A stretch of DNA of 64,000 nt from Stereum hirsutum FP-91666 SS1 (GCF_000264905.1 NW_006763132.1:286237-350236); one strand, 5' to 3'; shown: positions 36,992 through 50,600, numbered from the stretch's first letter. Notes: generated by a model from the sequence alone, not told the origin. Translations and numbers: made by a program.

Positions 36992-38619
36992 TCATCTCTG
37001 CAGCGACGGATCGTTCTCTAGAGCTTGGATGGTGTCGTCTAAGTAGTCGATGAGCCAAGCGTGCGTCAGTACTACAGTCTCAGGAGGTCGTACCCCGCCG
37101 CGTCGATAAACAGTCCTAATCGACTCGACAACTGGGGCATGGAATTTGTCCCGTATGGTCGTCTGTAGAAACACAAGGAGATCGCGAAGGGGGCCGGAGA
37201 GATAGGGAGAAAGAAATTTCTGTTTGTCGTTAATGATGAAATCGAAGGGCCCGGCGTTCCTACGAGACAGTGCGATCTCTGCGATCGGCAAGCTACCAAA
37301 CGACTGCTTGAAGTCAGCATCGAGCTGTTTCCTGCCCGAATGTTTCGCCGCCTCAGAAGCTTCGGTGACCTTTAGGCTCTTTCGCATGACTGCGTATGCA
37401 AGGACCCAGATGAACGATTCTATGTCGTGTTCGATGCTATATTCAATGGGCCTCTCATCGACGATAGCATCCAGTATCTCGATGGCCATAAAGTGAACTG
37501 AGCCCTAGGTGATAGAGCGAACTCGGTGTGAGCGACGTCTACGAAGCCACAAAGCGAGAATTGTGTAACTAACCGTCCTAATAGCCCCAACATGCGCTAC
37601 AGAATTCGGAGGCACATCGCCAGACACATCGCGTATGTTCTGTATGGCATCTGCATGATCCATTTCCGATTTAAAGCGAGGGTCACCTTCGACAAGAAAG
37701 CATTCCAGATCGGAGAGGAAACCTTCACGTCCAGGCTGGAGGTTTCTAGGGTCTTTCATGAGAGCAATATTTTCCGGACTTATGTCGTGGTACAGAATGC
37801 CTTGGTCAAACAAAAGTTGGTGTGCTATGCAAAGACAAATCATTAGCCTCATAGACCTACTTCTGTTGAGTTCACACAATTCACCTTGCACGGCCGAACG
37901 CAACCCATTCAGAAGCTCTAGGTCAGAAGTATAAGTCCAGACAGAACCCCCGATCGTATTCAACATCAACCGGTGGAGAACGTGGGATTTAGCTTCGTCT
38001 ACGGGAGCAGAATTGTGGAGGAGATGGGCAGAGATGCCGCGTTGTGCTGGAGTGTCGTCCAAGAGATCGCGTCGAGGGTAGATGACGCCATCACAAGCGA
38101 TATACTCAGCGAGTGCGGAGTGAATGGCATTACGGGCGCCGTGATGGATAGAGGACCCCAAGTTTCGACCGCTCTGCCGCCAAGCCGTCTTCATGACCAT
38201 GTCGGGCCCAAGGAGACGTTTCTCCGTAGCATCGTAACGGCATCCACACCCAATAATCGTGCCACGACCAAGCAAGGAGAGTGAAGTCCACACGGGCTTG
38301 CTGTCAGTGCGCCAGTGATATCCCGGGGCAATTGGTTCGGTGATGCACGAGGGAAAGTCCTCATCGTGCAACCCCAGAGGATCAGTCATACGGCTGTCCC
38401 ATTTTCGAGCAGTATAATCCTCCCCGAGTTCAGTGCATGTCACGTTCCACGTTAAGCTACTGACCAAGCCGATGCAGGACTCTGTGTCTGTCGACTGACG
38501 GTGTGTAATACGGATCGACTCAGAGTCCTTGGTCGCCGAGCTAAAATTCTGCGCAGGGGTTAGAGGCCTGTGGGAACTGGAAGAATTATAGGAGACCGTT
38601 AGAGGGACGTACACTCATA
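36992..38619 (-). CDS. FunK1-type kinase, copy K4
   Basis: The best model is ATGAGT at 38619-38614, then 38548-37885, 37824-37574 and 37504-36992 (about 478 residues). The ATG used by K2 is destroyed here, so without the six-base first exon no ATG start exists. It shows MVMKTAWRQSGRN, YHDISPENIALMKD, LSDLECFLVEG and GSVHFMAIEIL. The 60-base second intron has no stop in frame, so it can look like one long ORF, but its splice sites match those of the other copies. It lacks the same roughly 219 residues as K1-K3. No frameshift is seen. Confidence 0.7.
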
Positions 38620-39057
38620 TTCCGTTGTTTATATATGTGAGAAGGGTGTCGGACAAAGGTGAAGGAAGGGTTCTACCCGTCCTCGTGTTGAGTCGCAGGA
38701 AGAAGTGTTTTCGAAGAGGCTGAACTTACTGAGTGGACACGGTTCAAATTTTGTTTTATTTGATTGATATGGAAATAACTGGGCCTGTAGACAAAAGCGA
38801 CACGTTATGCTTAAGTGAAGAGTACAGCACAGTGGAGACTCCATGAACTTGACGCCATCTCGATCGGATGATGGAACTTTGCTCACGCTCATGCCCTTAC
38901 AGGTGACTTCGGGAAGTGTTAGTATGTTGCGTGTAGTTTGCGCAAACTGATGATACGTAGGGAGGGGTGGAGGGACAGTCAGTGCGGAACAGATCGAGGA
39001 TGTGTGGTACGGATGCACAAAATGAACACGAACATTGTCGATGCGGCACAGAGTCGC

Positions 39058-39069
39058 CGGAAACTTCCG
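39058..39069. promoter_or_regulatory. CGG-N6-CCG palindrome, K4 divergent promoter
   Basis: CGGAAACTTCCG, with the 17-bp motif at 39089-39105 just downstream, in the same order and spacing as at K2. Confidence 0.5.
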
Positions 39070-39157
39070 CGGCTGACGTTCGGTTCATGAAGACGCCACC
39101 GCCACACACGTAGCGTCAGTCCTTTCCGACCACAACGTCCAAGTACAACACGCCGTT

Positions 39158-39300
39158 ATGTCTCTCCTCTCATTCCCCTCCGGGATAATCCAACATATAA
39201 TCTAATATCCCCTCCCATGTCCTTGGTGACCTATACGATCGTCCGCACGGCCCAATCGTCGAGCTCGATCCTACCTCCGAGTCGAGTGCGTACTCTCGGC
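39158..39300 (+). pseudogene. F-box 5' relic paired with K4
   Basis: It starts MSLLSFPSGIIQHI and then breaks (frame lost after about 20 codons). It is the empty-site counterpart of the MITE-bearing relic at K3. Confidence 0.6.
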
Positions 39301-39759
39301 ACCTTTGCCCGGTCTATGACCTACGATGTCGTCGAAGGATCAAGGTACGGTTGTTGCTAGAAAAGTAGCCGAGCCGAGCTTTGCCAAAATAATCACTCCG
39401 ATCATCGCCGTTCGCTGCGAGACTATTCTTGTCCTAGAAATAAGTAGAGGTAGATAAAGCAAAAAGAGACAGCCGGGCGCACTCCCAATTCTTGGTCTAT
39501 CATTGATTGCTGAAATATGGATGAGAAGTATGATCAGCCTAGAAGATAAACGACAAGGAAGGTGGACCAAGGGCCAGAGCGATGCACATGCACCAGGTAC
39601 AGCATTGATTTCGCGGGACCCGCCTTTCAAGCAATAAAAAGAAACGACGCATAAACATATATATATTCGCTCAGATCGTCAGAACAGGGTAACATATTTC
39701 TACATAGAAGACCTCAGCCATATATTCGCCTTCCATAAGCAGTTCTGCCTAAACACCAA
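39301..39759. other. Relic tail and 3' flank of K5
   Basis: Alignable with 36509-36991; no gene. Contains the shared ATATATATATTCGCTC stretch. Confidence 0.45.
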
Positions 39760-42098
39760 TCATCTCTGCAGCGACGGATCGCTCTCCAGCGCACGAATGG
39801 CGCCGTTGAAGTACTTGATGAGCCAGGCGTGTGTCAGTGCTACCGTTTCAGGAGTTTGTGATTCATCATCGTCAAAAAGGGTTGTAACTTTCTGGAAGCC
39901 TGGGGCTTCGATCCTGGAACGCAAGCCCGCTCGTAGACGAAAGAGGACATCACGAAGCGGGCGGGAGAGATAGGGGAAGAAGAAATCCTCGGTCTTGCGA
40001 ATGATGAACTCCAATGGCCAGAGACTCGTACGAGACGATGCGATATCTGCGACCGACAAGCTACCAAACGACCTCTTGAAGTCATCGTCGAGTCGCTTCC
40101 GGGCCGAATGTTTCGCCGTCTCAGGAGCTTCGGTGACCTTCAGGACCTTCCGCATGACCGCATATGCAAGGACCCAGATGAACGATTCGATGTCGTGTTC
40201 GACGTTGTGTTCGATGGGCCTGTCTTCGACGATGGCCTCTAGTATCTCGATGGCCATGAATTGAACAGTGCCCTGGGTGATTGGATTCATCATGGTGAGT
40301 GACATCTACGAAAAATAATGACGAGAGATAGATGGCATACCGTCATAGTCGCTCCACGCTTCGCAGTTGACCCCGTAACCTCGTCACCAGACACATCGCG
40401 CAGGTTCCGTATAGCCTCTGCCTGTGACATCTCCAGTTCAAAGCGATGTTCACATTCAACAAGAGCAAACTCCACATCGGAGAGGAAGCCCTCACGTCCG
40501 GGCTGGACGATCCTAGGGTCCTTGGCTAGAAGGATATTTCCCGCACTTATATCGCGGTGCAGAATGCCTTGTTCAAACAGGAACTGATGGGCTGTGTCAA
40601 CGCGAATTGTTAGCTGTACTTATCTAGTTCGGATGAGTCAACATCATACATACCTTGAACGGCCGCAAGCATTCCACGAAGAAGCTCGAGGTCCGAAGTA
40701 TAGGTCCAGATTGAACGCCCAATCGTCTTCAACACCAACCGGTGCAGAACGGGAGACTGATCATTGTCAACGGGAGTAAGGTTATTTCGGAGATAGTGAG
40801 CAGTGATAATGTGTTGCGCTGGAATATAGTCGAGGAGATCGTGTCGAGGGTCGATGACGTCGCCACCGGTGAGGAATTCGGCGAGTGCTGGGTGACTGGT
40901 ACCACGAACGGCGCGATAGATGGAGGACTCCGAGTTTCGACCGCTCTGACGCCAGGACGTCTTCATGACCATTTCGGGCCCAAGGAGACATTTATCCTTC
41001 GGATCGTAACGGCGTACGCACCAAATGATCGTGCCCCGGCCAAGCAAGGAAAGTGAGCTCCACATGGGCTCACCGATAGTGCACCAGTAATCGCCCCCTG
41101 GGGTGATGGGTTCGATGATGAACGAGGGAAAGTCCTCGCCATGCAGCCCCAGAGTATCCATCAGACGGCGGTCACACTTACGGGCAGTAGGATCCTCCCC
41201 TAGTTCGGTGGGTGTCACGTTCCACGTCAAACTACAAACCAAACGGATGAAATACTCTGTGTCCGTCCACATGCCTCCTTCAGGAGAGATACTAACGCCG
41301 TCGCGATCGAAGATGCCAACGGAGAATCGGGAACCATAGATCATGAGACCAACAGAGTAGAGCATGAAAGGTCGAGAGGAGAGATGGAGCCGAGCGAAGT
41401 CTGCTGATTGATACACGATCTCTTGGATAGTCTCATCCCTGGAGTTAGGCGGATGAGGACCTTGCTTGCTGGTGGCCTTGATTTCGGCGAAACCGTCGTG
41501 GTCACCCCAGTCGGTCGAATCCCCATTGGCACCCGGAGCCATCAGCGAGAAGTCGGGACGAGTGTTTGGGAAACCGAGAGTATAGTGCTGGATAGGACTT
41601 CGCACGGTATCGACACGGAGGAATCGACGAGGAGTGGTGATGGCGGCGTGGTAGGGCCTTGGAAATGATTGAATAAAATCAAAGATGACTTGCTGGGGTA
41701 CGATGAGAAACTGTGCATGCGTAAGTTAATGAGATCACTTACAAGGTGATGATACATAGCGAGTTCCTGTTTCTTGCGCTGGTCGGGAGAGTCACGACGC
41801 TCACTAGTCTCTGCGATCCTCTCCAACTCCTGCAGGTGCCGGACGGAAGACTGCACCCCGGGGTCAGCATTGAAGGATGCGAGGCACCAAGATACGAAGT
41901 CGTCGTCAATCTCATGTGTCCTCAGACGTTGGAGCACGCGGGCATCATTGTACTGGACGCGGTTACGAAGCTCCTGACGGAGTACAGCACGGATCGACTT
42001 AGAGTCCTTGGTCGCCGAGCTAAAGTTCTGCGCGGAGGTAAGGGGCTTGTGGGGACTGGAAGACATGAGAGAAGATTGTTGGAGGGACGTACACTCAT
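39760..42098 (-). CDS. FunK1-type kinase, copy K5 (full length)
   Basis: Exons are 42066-41743 (ATG at 42066; ATGAGT at 42098 is the alternative first exon), 41692-40654, 40591-40341 and 40272-39760, giving 708 residues with closed phases. It alone keeps the FunK1 N-terminal region (TRPDFSLMAPG, GFAEIKATS, YSVGLMIYGSRFSVGIFDR). The kinase part shows MVMKTSWRQSGRN, HRDISAGNILLAK with an intact HRD, LSDVEFALVE and GTVQFMAIEIL. It is the likely closest relative of the ancestor of the short copies. FunK1 function is unknown in detail; cytoplasmic or nuclear signalling is presumed. Confidence 0.88.
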
Positions 42099-42521
42099 AT
42101 TCAGTTGTTTATATATGCGAGAACGGTGTCGGACAAAGGTGAAGGGGGGATTCTACCCGTTGTCGTGTCAAGTCGCAGGAAGATAGATTTTCAAAGAGGC
42201 TGTACTGGGCGGACACGGTTCAAAATTCTTTTATCTGCTTGATATGGCAATAATTCGACCTGTAGACAAAGGCGACACGCTCTGCGTCAGTGAAGAGCAC
42301 GGCACAGTGGAGACTCCATGGCCACGCCATCCCGATCGAATGATGAAATTTTTGCTCACCAAGCCCTAATGAGTAGTTATTCAGAAGTGCCAGTATGTTG
42401 TGTGTAATTTGCGCAAACTGATAGTACGCAGGGAGGGGTCGAGGCAGAACGGATCGAGGATGTGTAGTACGGATGAACGAAATGAACACGAACATGCCGC
42501 GTGTTGGCGACACCGTGGCTC

Positions 42522-42533
42522 CGGAAACTTCCG
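42522..42533. promoter_or_regulatory. CGG-N6-CCG palindrome, K5 promoter
   Basis: CCGGAAACTTCCGG contains the same core as the other four modules. The F-box relic and the 17-bp motif are not recognisable on its far side. Confidence 0.45.
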
Positions 42534-42683
42534 GTGCCAGCGGCGAACAAAGGTTGGGCGGCAACTAAGCGGCGTTTCTTTAGAACCTTGGCACTGTAAG
42601 ATATTCACGGGGTCGATCATTGATAGAAAATGCGCAGACTGCCAAACATCCTTGATCGTGTCCCGAGCCCAACCCGTGCCTTG

Positions 42684-42962
42684 CTAGTACAAGGCCATCA
42701 TGGTGAAGCCCCGTCCAAGCCCCGTCCCTTGCTGTGGCGAGATTTTGTCTGGCCCCTCAAAACCGATAATGAAGTGAATAACAGCTGGGAATGAATTGGC
42801 ATGAGGACATATATAGGAGATCTCGACAGTAACTAGATATCCCGAAGCGAGGACTCCGTAAATAGCAACTAAAACAATGCAATAAGAGTACAGAGCGAGA
42901 AACAGGAGATACGCGACCAAAACAGTGAGACAACTACACAGAGCCCAACTCTTCCAGAGCAC
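42684..42962 (-). CDS. Short hydrophobic ORF
   Basis: A 92-residue frame starts MLWKSWALCSCLTVLVAYLL, with about 50 hydrophobic residues forming two helices, then a hydrophilic end. It is not recognised. It may be an exon or remnant of a membrane protein; there is no supporting paralogue in the window. Confidence 0.25.
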   Translation of the reverse strand: MLWKSWALCSCLTVLVAYLLFLALYSYCIVLVAIYGVLASGYLVTVEISYICPHANSFPAVIHFIIGFEGPDKISPQQGTGLGRGFTMMALY

Positions 42963-43230
42963 TCATGCCCTGTGTCTCACAAGAACACCCAGTCTTAGCG
43001 AACGTGGAAGAGAGGGACGCGGCATGGAAAGATGAATGTATGTCAACTTGAAGTTACCCAACGTGCAAGCCACTGAAGTTCTATCCCGCCTCTTGAGATT
43101 CACCTGATGCGGTAATCCCCCTCCGAACGCCCATACGTCCCCGATCCTCCATCGCTCTGCCTTGAAAAAAATTTTGAAGGTCGGCGGTCAGGAAGTGGCC
43201 CAAACAATCTCCACGTCGTCGGTGTTCGTT

Positions 43231-44721
43231 CTAAAGAGTCGAGACGTTCCAGCGAAGGTTATTGACGTAGATAGTGGTGTCTCGAAAGATTTCGAGAGCA
43301 CGGAGCGCCAGTTCCACACCCAGGTGTCCAGACAGGTGGAGGTCTTTGAGAGTTCCCGCACAGGCGTAGAGGAAGCTACCGATATTCGCAGACAGGTCCT
43401 GGTCCAGGTCGTCTTCGTCCCAGTCCTCGCCATCATATTCCTCGTCATCGTCCTCATCGTCCTCGTCCTCATCGTCCTCGTCCTCATCGTCCTCGTCTTC
43501 GTCATCGTCATCCTCCAGTGATTCTGCGACATCGGGCGCCTCTTCGTCGCTCGTGCTCACCTTCAAAACTCGCAAGACGGGAGATCGTATTAGAGAAACG
43601 AGGTCGACGAGACACTCGACATGAAGTACTTGGCCAATCTCAAGGTAGGAAAGTGCTGGGATTGATATCGGTAGTACCGGACCCTCCGGCTGTAGAGGCT
43701 CAGCGTCGCAAGCCGATATCTCCAAGCTAGTTAACTCAACGCAGTTACTAAAAAACTTTAAGAGTTCGGAGATGTCTACGTCTCCGTGGATCGACAGGAG
43801 GCGGAGATGCGTCAGTTGGGCCCAGGGTATGTGGTCCAGGAGATCCGGCTCCAGCCGGATGCTCAGGCGACGCAGGCTTCCGGACGACCGGACGGCCTCG
43901 CTGAACAACGGTAGGAAGATGGGACCGGACTGGTCTGCGAGGTAAAGGCTTGTAAGGTTGGCAAGAGCACCAGGAAGCAATGGTCGGAGAACATGATTCT
44001 GAAGAACATCGCCTGCGTAGATGTAAACGTTTTCCCAGCGCGTGGACACCGAGAGTAGCTGATCGAGGACATGCCATTGGATTGATCTCTTGCTGTTGAG
44101 CTTGCCGGCATCGATCTCGAGGAAGATGGAAATGGGATGGCTGCCTGCTCGGCGTATCGAATTGCGTAGGAACCGAAGGAACTTGTTCCCGATGCGGGCG
44201 TCCTCAAGTATAAGGGGGGCATGCACATTAGAGAAGAGATGTGGTTGTGCGAGTACGAGGTCCCGCCAGTATCTACAGGTATGCATCAAGTTGTACGGAG
44301 CCTCTGCGAGGACATTTCGACGATGCCCAGAACGAGAGATGGGTACTGACGCGACCATGTCGAACACCTCAAGGAGAAGCTCTACCGGGAGGCGTTGGAT
44401 TTCGAATGCTTTCTGTTAGATAATCTAAGTGTCAGAAGGAGCGCAGATCATAGTGCATATATGACATACTGATCTTGGTCTTGAATGACTCGCATTCCTG
44501 GCTCGCTTGAGGGCTCCCATTGAGATGGAGGAGGATGGGAGGAAGATGGCGCGGGGGTGATGATGGGAGAAAGGCGACGTTCGATTCTCCGCGCGTGCAC
44601 GAGCAAAAGGACCCGCGTCGGTGATCTCCGGCGCGCCATCGATATCCCACGCAGAAACGCAACGCGGTTTAGTGCCATCAACATACAGTGTTCGACGATA
44701 GACGTCAGAGGGGACGCGCAT
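43231..44721 (-). CDS. F-box protein with leucine-rich region and acidic tract
   Basis: Two exons, 44721-44470 and 44412-43231, give 477 residues (phase 0). After a variable N-terminus comes the F-box FEIQRLPVELLLEVFDMVAS and the typical NLMHTCRYWRDLVLAQPHLF, then leucine-rich repeats (LTSLYLAD, LRRLSIRLEP, LTHLRLLSIHG, LTSLEISACD). A tract of about 45 residues that is almost all Asp/Glu follows (43410-43540). Agaricomycetes carry many F-box proteins of this kind, which act as adaptors of SCF ubiquitin ligases. It is unrelated in sequence to the kinase-linked F-box copies. A later Met (MGALKRARN) is an alternative start. Confidence 0.82.
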
Positions 44722-47694
44722 CGAAGATACTGCAACGGTTAAATAGGTGAGTAGTCAGGGCTTTATATTTCGGAATGAAAAACCTTGTGTCGCTATGGTC
44801 AGCGATTGGGCATAGATACGATGGGGGCTGGAGAGGTCTCCGGGGGCTCACGCCACTCAAACAATCAGCTCAGGAAAAAAAGGTCGTGTTGTCTTTTCCG
44901 TTGTCATCTTTGACGAAATTGTGGCTCATAGCATGCACAAAGACGAGGGTATACCTATCTGGCCACAGTAGAGTGTTTTTGTGGAGACAAAAAAGGCGCA
45001 TATACGCCTCCTTGCATTAGACTTAGTGCCACATTATATGGTGGTCTAAAACTTTCCTTCACTGACGAGAAGAGAATTTTCTGGGTAGACGAATGATTCA
45101 GCCTAATATACAGAGATCGATGAGCGATGGGGGGTAGTTTAGACTGACCCAAGTGCACCCGACACAAGCTCTATGTTCATTCGGCGTCACAAACCTGGAC
45201 TTTGATAGAAGCAGTTCATGGCACACTATACCTGATCTACTGATCCCTATCAAAAGTGTGAGCCTGCGGAACTCTCTTGAGTGTCTCTGAGTCGAATCAG
45301 TGTCATTTCCTCACTATTGCGTCCTCATTGAGGCCTTCCCGGCTGCATTCCGCACATGCTCCTCTTTCGTGGCATAACTATTTGTTCCAAGCCACGTGAA
45401 TTCATGTTTTTCGTTGCATTGACTCTATACAGGCGCAAACTTTCCAGCCTAGGGGAGTAGTAGAGTTCAACAAGGGATGGCATTTCGGAAGCGTGGATTC
45501 TGACCTAGCCTCTTTGCAGCTCAGCTGTGGATGAGCGTCTCCAGAGCCTGAATCCTTCGTTCACGTTGAGAGGGCCTTTGCGCAAGGTTAATACTCGTTG
45601 TCGACATCAGTGAATGACTCCAGGCTTAAGGAAGGAGGGGACATACCCAGGTTTCCTATATTGACTTACCGATCCACAAGTTCTTCTATCAGCGTTCGAT
45701 TCTTTCTGAACATGACCGAGATGGGCGCTACCATTCTCAGCTCATATCATTTTCCACTCTGAAAGTCAGAGACATTTGGAGATAAAAGCATGCTCTAGCG
45801 AGGCGCAGACAAGGACCATGAGAGGAGGACCCCGTGTCAGCGTTTAGTGGGCTTGTTGCGATACCACGACCACTGGTTTATTTGAGTAATGTCGTGTGAG
45901 CCCAGCCTTTCCAAGACGTGTATTCACGATATAATGAACGATTAACACAAAAGAGAGAGCTCACGAACGTGGAACATATCGTTCGCGAGCTTGAGCCCCG
46001 CGGAGGGGCGCTATTCGATGGTTTAGGGGATGCGCGGGATCGGCAGATTTATCGAGAGAGATGCGCGAACTATTGTGAACACGCTATCCAGAAAATCAGC
46101 ATTAGGCCATGTAATGGGAGATCTGCAGGGGGAAGACGGAAAAATCGCCAGGGGGAGGGTAGCCGGGGTTGATGATGGACGTCGAGAATAGGAATATCGT
46201 CATTGGTGCGCCGTTGCTCTGGGTGCTTTGTTCACGCGAAGCAAAGAGGACTGATTCCTGGAACAGGGCGTCCATCAAGAACAAAGAAGCTCGGTTCAAG
46301 CTCGGTTCGCCTCAGGTTTGCCTCGAGGGGGGCATGTTCGGACTGGCACTTATCCTGTACAGTAAGTGCAGTAATCAATCTACATCACAATAGCCACATG
46401 ATGTGAAAACGCAGGCGAACATATCATGGATGAGTACAAGACCAGACAGGTTTGAAACAGGTCCGCGAAACTTTGAATGCCCACTGGCAGCAGCTCGAAC
46501 CAACTCCGTTTCCGTTTCAGCCTCTTTGGACATATCTGAGTCCTCTCCTGCACCGAATCCTTCACAAATGCGCACCCCTTCCTGAACGTCTCCTGCCTGG
46601 GATCGTCCACACCTCAGATGCCGATATACCATGTGTGGGTCCCCTATGAGCATCATGAGCTTGGGGGTCAAATAAGCTGTGGCCGTGTAACGTGTGCCAA
46701 GGATTCGGAGGATAGGAGGCCTGTTAGTGCAGCAGAGTCATTACTTGTGAAGGAAAAGATGCACATCGTAGCTTCAAGAACGTGGATAAGATCCAGATCA
46801 TCAACGTACTGTATATCTAGGCGACGCGCCTTTGCTTACCACGATCCTTCGGGCGCCCAAGTCCATGTCGAGTGTGCCTTCATGATGCTCAAGTACGGCG
46901 AGACCGAGACCAAGACCAGAAGAACGAAGTAGAGATGTGCGAAATTGTGTGAATTGCAGGAGTTTGCGAAGACTGAAGCTAAGGACAGGGGCTAGGACAT
47001 GATATATATGGGGAATGATGCAAGCGAGACTGTGTTGTCAGAGTCAACTCAAAATGTAAAAACAGAACGAACAAACAAACAAGAGATAATATGAGGATCT
47101 GAGGAGGGTGGAGATGGGGATGGGGATGGGAATGCGTAGGTGACAGCGGCGGTAGACAGTGAACAGTGAGCGTGGTATGGATGTGGATGTGGATGTGGAT
47201 GTGCAGCGCAGATGGACGCTTAAGATATAATGACAACACAAGATAGGCACGGAAGAAATGAGCGAGGGTGTGTGGTGTGAATGTGGGGCAAGGAGACAGA
47301 CAGACAAGAGACTATGAGATGATGGAGTGGGATGGGATGGGATGACAGGACGTGTGCGAGAGAAGTGTGAGACATAGAGAAAAACGAAGGACAGTGGAGT
47401 GCAAATATAGACACTGGTTGGATTAAAATGAAAGAATATGCGACATAAATGAGAAAACAACGAACGCGTCGACAAATGAACCCCAGGGAACAAATGGACA
47501 GATATGTCAAAGAATGAAATGGTCTGTGCACGGACGAAGATCGCGAGAAGGGGATATAAGTATCGACATTTCTGCTCCATCGCCATATCGACCGAGCGAA
47601 CAAACACATCCAAAAAAATGACTGACACACCATGCACAGCAACCATAACCACGAAACGAGTGAAAGAAACAGATGGGGCCAGACGAAAACGAGC
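44722..47694. other. Long region without a supported gene
   Basis: About 3 kb with only short frames. The minus strand between 46900 and 46400 has weak coding-like stretches (KAHSTWTWAPEGSW; SKEAETETELVRAAASGH) that could be a small gene with one intron, but I cannot close a model. A short GGATGT repeat is at about 47183-47210. Nothing else is seen. Confidence 0.4.
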
Positions 47695-50600
47695 TCAATC
47701 GACGTCCATGGGAAAATCGTCCCTTCCCATCCTGAAAGACTCATCGTCCATACCGACATCAGTGTCACCTCGCATACCCATGATCCTCGCGTTTGATGGC
47801 CCTGCAATCGCAACCTCGACCTCAAGCCCCCTCCTGGGATTCTCCGCTTGTGTTCCAGGGGCCGCAGTAGCCACATCAGGCTGCCGCGGCTGTGCGAAGA
47901 AACGACTTATCTCTTCGTGAGTCAGAGGAGTAGGAGCATCGATAGCATCGATGAGGGAACCTATCCCACCCGGCATCGTCTCCGCCCGCCTCCGCCCATG
48001 ACCAACCGCCAACCTATCCAATTCATCTTCGGCACCACGTCTCCTCTCCCGAACCTGGCCCTGTGGCGGTACAACAGTGCCGCCTTGTTGACCACTCGGG
48101 CCAGCACCCGTCGCCCCAAACGGCGAAGGCTCATAGACCGCCCTTCCCCATCCCGGCTCAGCAGCTCCAGGACGCGCATTCCACGTAACAGGCGCGGGTG
48201 CGCCTGGCCTCCTAGGGTTGGCTGCTGGCTCGTCCGCATTGTCTCTCAAGGCCGCTGTCCATGCTCTGGGGCCGTCCATATTCCGAAACACTTGCGCCAT
48301 CGCTCTCGCCATCTGTGTCGAATCGACTCCAGCGGCGGTAGTAGCGACGACCCTTTCCCTCACGCGCTCCCGATCCCTCTCTCGCTCGCGATCGACCCGT
48401 GCGGGTCTCGGTGGCCCGGGCGGTGTGAGACCAAGTCCCGTCCCCATGTCTGGTCGTACACCGAGGAGTTCTGCGAGCTGCTCAGCTGCTGGACGGGAAG
48501 AAGATGGACGGGCGGAGGGGACTGCGGCGTCCGGTTGTTCTGTGGCTTCGTCATCACCGTCCTTGGCGCTGCACCAGAAACGGTGGCCTTCGCTCCAGGC
48601 GGTCGACTGACATTCTTTACCACAATACTTCGCCTTTCGGCAGCGTCGACACTTCGCGAACTCTCGAGGGTATGACTCCCATCGACCGCACAGCACTAGA
48701 CGATTGCCCAAAGTGAGCAAAGGTAACGACCAGAGAAGTGGAAGAGAAGATGACGTACTATTGGCACATTGCCGAATGCCACCTCTGCTATCGTCCTTCC
48801 TGCAAGCATTCCGCATGATGACACCAGCCCAATACTGAATCTCCTGCGGTAAACTAGGGGGAGGATTTGGCAGGTCACTCTCGCTTGAGCTAGGTCTGAA
48901 CGTAAACCTCTCCACAAGGGAAAAGACGTTCGTCTGCCTTTGCGGCGCCGATGGCGTGGTCGCAGCAGCAGCCGGTGAGAGGGATGGCCCAGCAGGCGTG
49001 TGTGCACGCTCTTTCTCCTTCCCACGGCCGAACGCTTTGAAGAAACCGCTGGTGGATTCTTTGTGCGATGGAGCGATACTGGAAGCGGAAGACGCAACAG
49101 TAGCGTTCGACGTTGACGGAGGTGCGCGTTGAAGTCCGACTGTTGCTGGGTGGAAACTCGCCCGAGGCTTGTAGAACGCTTGTCGGACATGAGGGTATTT
49201 GCTAAGATAGGCAAGTAATTGTAGGCTCAGCAGCACGTCCTCGTCCCGATACGGGCCATCACTATCCTTCTCAACGCCTCCGTTACCGTGGCGGTGATGG
49301 TGGTGGTGGTGATGGTGATGGACGTGGGCAGTTCGGGGGAGTAGAAGGGGAGCAGGACGGGTTTCTGGAGGAGCGGGATTGTTGGGACGAGCGATGGGAG
49401 GAAGGGGATGGATACGATGAGGCGGGGCATTCGGGCGGACAGTTCCCTCCTCCGCTGTATCGCCGTCGTCGCTGTCGCGTGGGGTTCCAATCGGCAGGTT
49501 AACGTTCCCAGCCCGAGGTGTGACATCGACGCCATGCCTCCCTCTGCGAATGGTCCCCGTCCGAGTCATATTGATGGTGGTAGTTTCAATAGCCCCTGGA
49601 GCGCCCGGTGGTGCACCCATCGCGAAATCGTCGTTTGGCTCCAGGCTAACGATACCCTCCTCCACGCCTACGCCTTCATTCATGCCTACACCACCGACGC
49701 CGATCTCCTGATCACGATTAATGATGATATGTGCGTCCGCGTTGACCTCGAGCGAAGCCGCCGTCGGCGTCGTATCCGATACGATGCCCACTGCCCGTCT
49801 CGTAGTGTGCGGTGATGTTTGAGTCGCTGTACGTGCCATTGGTTCCGGCGATGGTGATGTGTCAGTGAGTGGACCCTGTGATCGATCCTCGCCTTCGCCA
49901 TCCATCATATCAACGTCTCCCTCAAGCCCGTCACCATCATCCTCTGTCTCCGTCTCAGGCCTCGAATTGTTGGCGCTCGTATCGGCGCTCGTGCTAGCTG
50001 ATGGTATTTCACGTTCGCGATGGCGTGTGTGGACAGTTGGGCGGCGAGAAGGATCCCAAACGGGGCGGGCGATGATAGTCCCGCTGCGCTCTCGGCCAGG
50101 GATCTCGACGGCGCCGGTAGGAGTGTTAGAGCCTATAGGTGTAGAGTTCGTAGATGTTTCGGTAGAAGTGTCGGTGGAGCTAGGTTGGTCGACGGTTGTG
50201 GTGGTAATACTTGGGCGCGAGGGGCCGGCGAGAGTCACATCGGTGGGCCGTGCAGTACGAGTGCGAGATGCGGGTGGCTGCTCGGCGTCCATGGAATCGT
50301 CATCCTGCAATGGAGTCAACGTTAGCATCGTGTTCAACCGATTCCGAAAGATGTACAGAAGGGGACGCGCACGACGCGATGCCGACTGCTGACAGAGATT
50401 GGGCCGAAGAGGCTCCGAGGAGGACAAGGCGGACGCCTTTAAGCTCGACTCATGAGACAGGTTTTGCGACAAGCCTGAAGACAACATGACTACAGTAGCC
50501 CAGCTATCCCTCTGCCAAAATCAATTGGTTTGGGTTTGTGGCGTACACAGGGCAATGCCGGCACTCTGATTGGGCACGCAATGGCGCCGGCCGATGACAG

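Noticed and set aside
37505..38614. Single 369-codon ORF at K4
   Set aside because: Intron 2 happens to lack stops, but its splice sites are those of the other kinase copies, so the spliced model is preferred.
47044..47876. Minus-strand ORFs of about 200 codons downstream of samB
   Set aside because: They overlap the 3' end and flank of the samB gene in other frames, rich in His/Ser/Leu from simple-sequence DNA.
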